Assembly (NCBI RefSeq): GCF_004349105.1
Contig: NZ_SMLB01000024.1
Span: forward strand, 23,823 to 87,822
DNA length: 64,000 nucleotides
Reading direction: 5' to 3'
DNA from: Jiangella aurantiaca
Lineage (GTDB): Bacteria > Actinomycetota > Actinomycetes > Jiangellales > Jiangellaceae
Below, in pieces: positions 62,246 through 64,000 of the stretch. Under the pieces are notes generated by a model that was given only the letters and a program-made list of their open reading frames with translations, made no database searches and had not been told where the DNA came from. How positions within the stretch are numbered: the stretch's first letter is position 1; every line of letters starts with the position of its first letter. Position numbers and translations under genes: made by a program.

Positions 62246-64000
62246 ATGACGACTACACCGACACACAGGCCAGGGCCGTTGGGCCGGCTGGCCGGCGTCT
62301 CGTTCCGGCACCGCTGGCGCGTGCTGCTCGGCTGGGCGGCCGCACTGGCCGTCGCCGCGGGACTGGCCGCGGCGTTCGGCGGCGACTACGAGGTCGACTA
62401 CTCCAGTCCCGGAAGCGACTCGCAGCAGGCGCAACGGCTGCTCCTCGACGGGTTCCCGGCCCAGGCCGGCGAGCCGGTGGACGTGGTGGTGCACTCCGAC
62501 GACCCGGCGACCGACCCGGACGTCCAGGCCGACGTCACCGCGCTGCTGGACGAGCTGCGCACGATGCCGCACGTCGTCGCCGTCGACGACCCGTACACGA
62601 CGGCCGGCGGGCTGGCGCCGGACGGGCAGACGCTGCAGGCGCGGATGAGCCTCGACGTCGACGCGCCGGAGGAGCTGCCGGTCGCCGACGCCGAGCTGAT
62701 GCTGGAGGCGGCCGAGGAGGCGTCGCGGCCGGGACTCGACGTCGCGCTGGGCGGCGACGCGATCCGGCAGGCCGAGTCCGGCGAGTTCGGCGGGGAGATG
62801 GTCGGGCTGGTCGCCGCAGCCGTGATCCTGCTGGTGACGTTCGGCACGGTGGTCGCGGCCGGGCTGCCGATCGGCGTCGCGGTCGCGGGGCTGGCGGTCA
62901 GCTCGATGCTGGCGGGCGTGGTCGCGGCGATCATGGACGTGCCGAGCTGGGCGCCGATCCTGGCGTCGCTGATCGGTATCGCGCTGGGCATCGACTACGT
63001 GCTGCTCATGGTGACGCGGTTCCGCGAGTGGCGGGCCGCCGGGCTGGAGCCCGAGCGCGCCGTCGTCGCCACGCTGGACACCGCCGGGCGTGCGGTCATG
63101 GTGGCCGGCGGCACGGTGATGATCAGCATGTTCGGGCTGTTCGCGATGGGCCTGTCGTTCATGCGCGGCGCGGCCGTGGTGACGATGGTCGCCGTCCTGA
63201 TCGTCATGGCGGCCGCGGCGACGCTGTTCCCGGCGCTGCTCGGGTTCTTCGGGCACCGGATCGAGCGGTGGCGGCTGCCGATCGGACGGCGCGGCGCGGT
63301 CGCGGTGGCCGAGGGCGGGCACGTCGAGCCGTCGCGCGGCTGGCTGCGGTGGAGCCGCCTGATCGAGCGCCGCAACGTCGTCGCCGTCACACTGGGCGGC
63401 GCGCTGATGCTGGCGCTGGCGGCGCCGTTCCTCGGGGCCCGGTTCGGCTTCCCCGACGCCGGCAACGACCCGGCCGACCACTCCAGCCGACAGGCCTACG
63501 ACCTGCTCGCCGACGGGTTCGGCGCCGGCGCCAACGGCCCGCTGCTGCTGGTGACGTCGCTGGCGGGTGACGAGGGGGCAGCCGCGCTGCCGGCGGTGTC
63601 CGACGCCGTCGCGGCGACGCCCGGGGTAGCGGCCGTGCTGCCGCCCGTCGTCGACCCGTCCGGCGGCACCGCGCTGCTCACCGTCCTGCCCGAGGCCGGG
63701 CCCCAGGACGCCGCCACCGAGGACGTCGTGCACACGCTGCGTGACGACGTGCTGCCCGCGGCCGAGGCCGACACCGGCCTGGACGTGCACGTCGGTGGCG
63801 TGACGGCCGCCGCGATCGACGTCAACGAGTCGATGGCCGGCGGGCTGCCGCTGCTCATCGGCGGCGTGGTGACGGTGTCGATGGTGCTGCTGCTGGTGTC
63901 GTTCCGCAGCGTCGTCATCATGCTGACCGCCGCGGTGATGAACCTGCTCTCCGTCGCGGCCGCCTACGGGGTGGTGGCGCTGGTCCTGGAGGGCGGGTGG
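62246..64000 (+). CDS. MMPL/RND-family transporter (cut by right edge)
   Basis: At least 585 residues; the frame is open to the window end. The opening basic and Pro-rich stretch is followed by a first membrane segment (WAAALAVAAGLAAAFGG), then a large extracytoplasmic loop and a block of segments with the MMPL motif IGIALGIDYVLLMVTRFREW. GGTVMISMFGLFAMGLSF and further segments follow, then a second loop. A proton-driven exporter of lipids or drugs. Beside a two-component system that is divergent from it. Confidence 0.92.
   Translation, partial: MTTTPTHRPGPLGRLAGVSFRHRWRVLLGWAAALAVAAGLAAAFGGDYEVDYSSPGSDSQQAQRLLLDGFPAQAGEPVDVVVHSDDPATDPDVQADVTALLDELRTMPHVVAVDDPYTTAGGLAPDGQTLQARMSLDVDAPEELPVADAELMLEAAEEASRPGLDVALGGDAIRQAESGEFGGEMVGLVAAAVILLVTFGTVVAAGLPIGVAVAGLAVSSMLAGVVAAIMDVPSWAPILASLIGIALGIDYVLLMVTRFREWRAAGLEPERAVVATLDTAGRAVMVAGGTVMISMFGLFAMGLSFMRGAAVVTMVAVLIVMAAAATLFPALLGFFGHRIERWRLPIGRRGAVAVAEGGHVEPSRGWLRWSRLIERRNVVAVTLGGALMLALAAPFLGARFGFPDAGNDPADHSSRQAYDLLADGFGAGANGPLLLVTSLAGDEGAAALPAVSDAVAATPGVAAVLPPVVDPSGGTALLTVLPEAGPQDAATEDVVHTLRDDVLPAAEADTGLDVHVGGVTAAAIDVNESMAGGLPLLIGGVVTVSMVLLLVSFRSVVIMLTAAVMNLLSVAAAYGVVALVLEGGW

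Noticed and set aside
1..64000. tRNA, rRNA or tmRNA genes
   Set aside because: No cloverleaf, T-loop GGTTCRA pattern or rRNA segment was recognised by eye; a tRNAscan or Infernal run would settle it.

Overview
The window is very GC-rich DNA (wobble positions almost all G or C) with frequent GTG starts and 4-base ATGA/GTGA gene overlaps. Its core gene order is that of actinobacterial chromosomes: rlmN-cdsA-frr-pyrH-tsf-rpsB, then dprA-comM-yraN-DUF2469-rnhB-lepB-rplS-trmD-rimM-KH-rpsP-ffh. The organism is therefore a high-GC actinomycete. A Jiangella-like lineage is my guess, not something the sequence proves. I recognise no rRNA, tRNA, CRISPR array or transposase gene.

Layout. 1-9.8 kb is accessory: the start of an MMPL exporter (cut by the window edge), a secreted metallophosphoesterase, a probable RNase A-like toxin with a coupled downstream gene, and an operon of four peptidases (M55, M20, S9, S66) suited to muropeptide or D-amino-acid peptide breakdown. 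9.2-11.8 kb holds a MarR/SDR divergent pair and a DivIVA-repeat protein fused to a VOC domain. 11.9-18 kb is the rlmN-to-rpsB translation and lipid block. 18.3-24.3 kb is a five-gene peptide ABC operon with every junction overlapping by 4 bases, lying between rpsB and an M23 peptidase. 24.5-31.8 kb carries a tandem-M23 peptidase, an aminotransferase, xerC, dodecin, dprA, comM and yraN. 32.5-41.5 kb holds DUF2469, rnhB, lepB, rplS, trmD, rimM, KH and rpsP, then a decayed ArsR/MFS locus, an amidohydrolase and ffh.

41.5-64 kb is again accessory. It holds a GNAT remnant, a hydrolase, a deleted histidine phosphatase, an APH-type kinase, an ABC exporter, a GDPD, and a 1437-residue subtilase with an Asp-box propeller beside a divergent regulator. 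It continues with AlkB, a cyclase plus ThDP enzyme pair, a LysG/LysE pair, a tandem GDPD, and a two-component system divergent from a second MMPL exporter cut by the right edge.

The long gaps in the core block are filled by two families of non-coding repeats. One is a ~55-bp element with a GACC-TYGC-GGTC hairpin core, and one copy appears to have inserted in frame into the aminotransferase gene. The other is a modular set of long palindromes at about 13.3-13.6, 31.9-32.25 and 38.5-38.65 kb. Several genes near these repeats are broken: an MFS transporter, a small HTH protein and a truncated divergent reading frame. The most promising system is the toxin/partner pair at 2336-4107.
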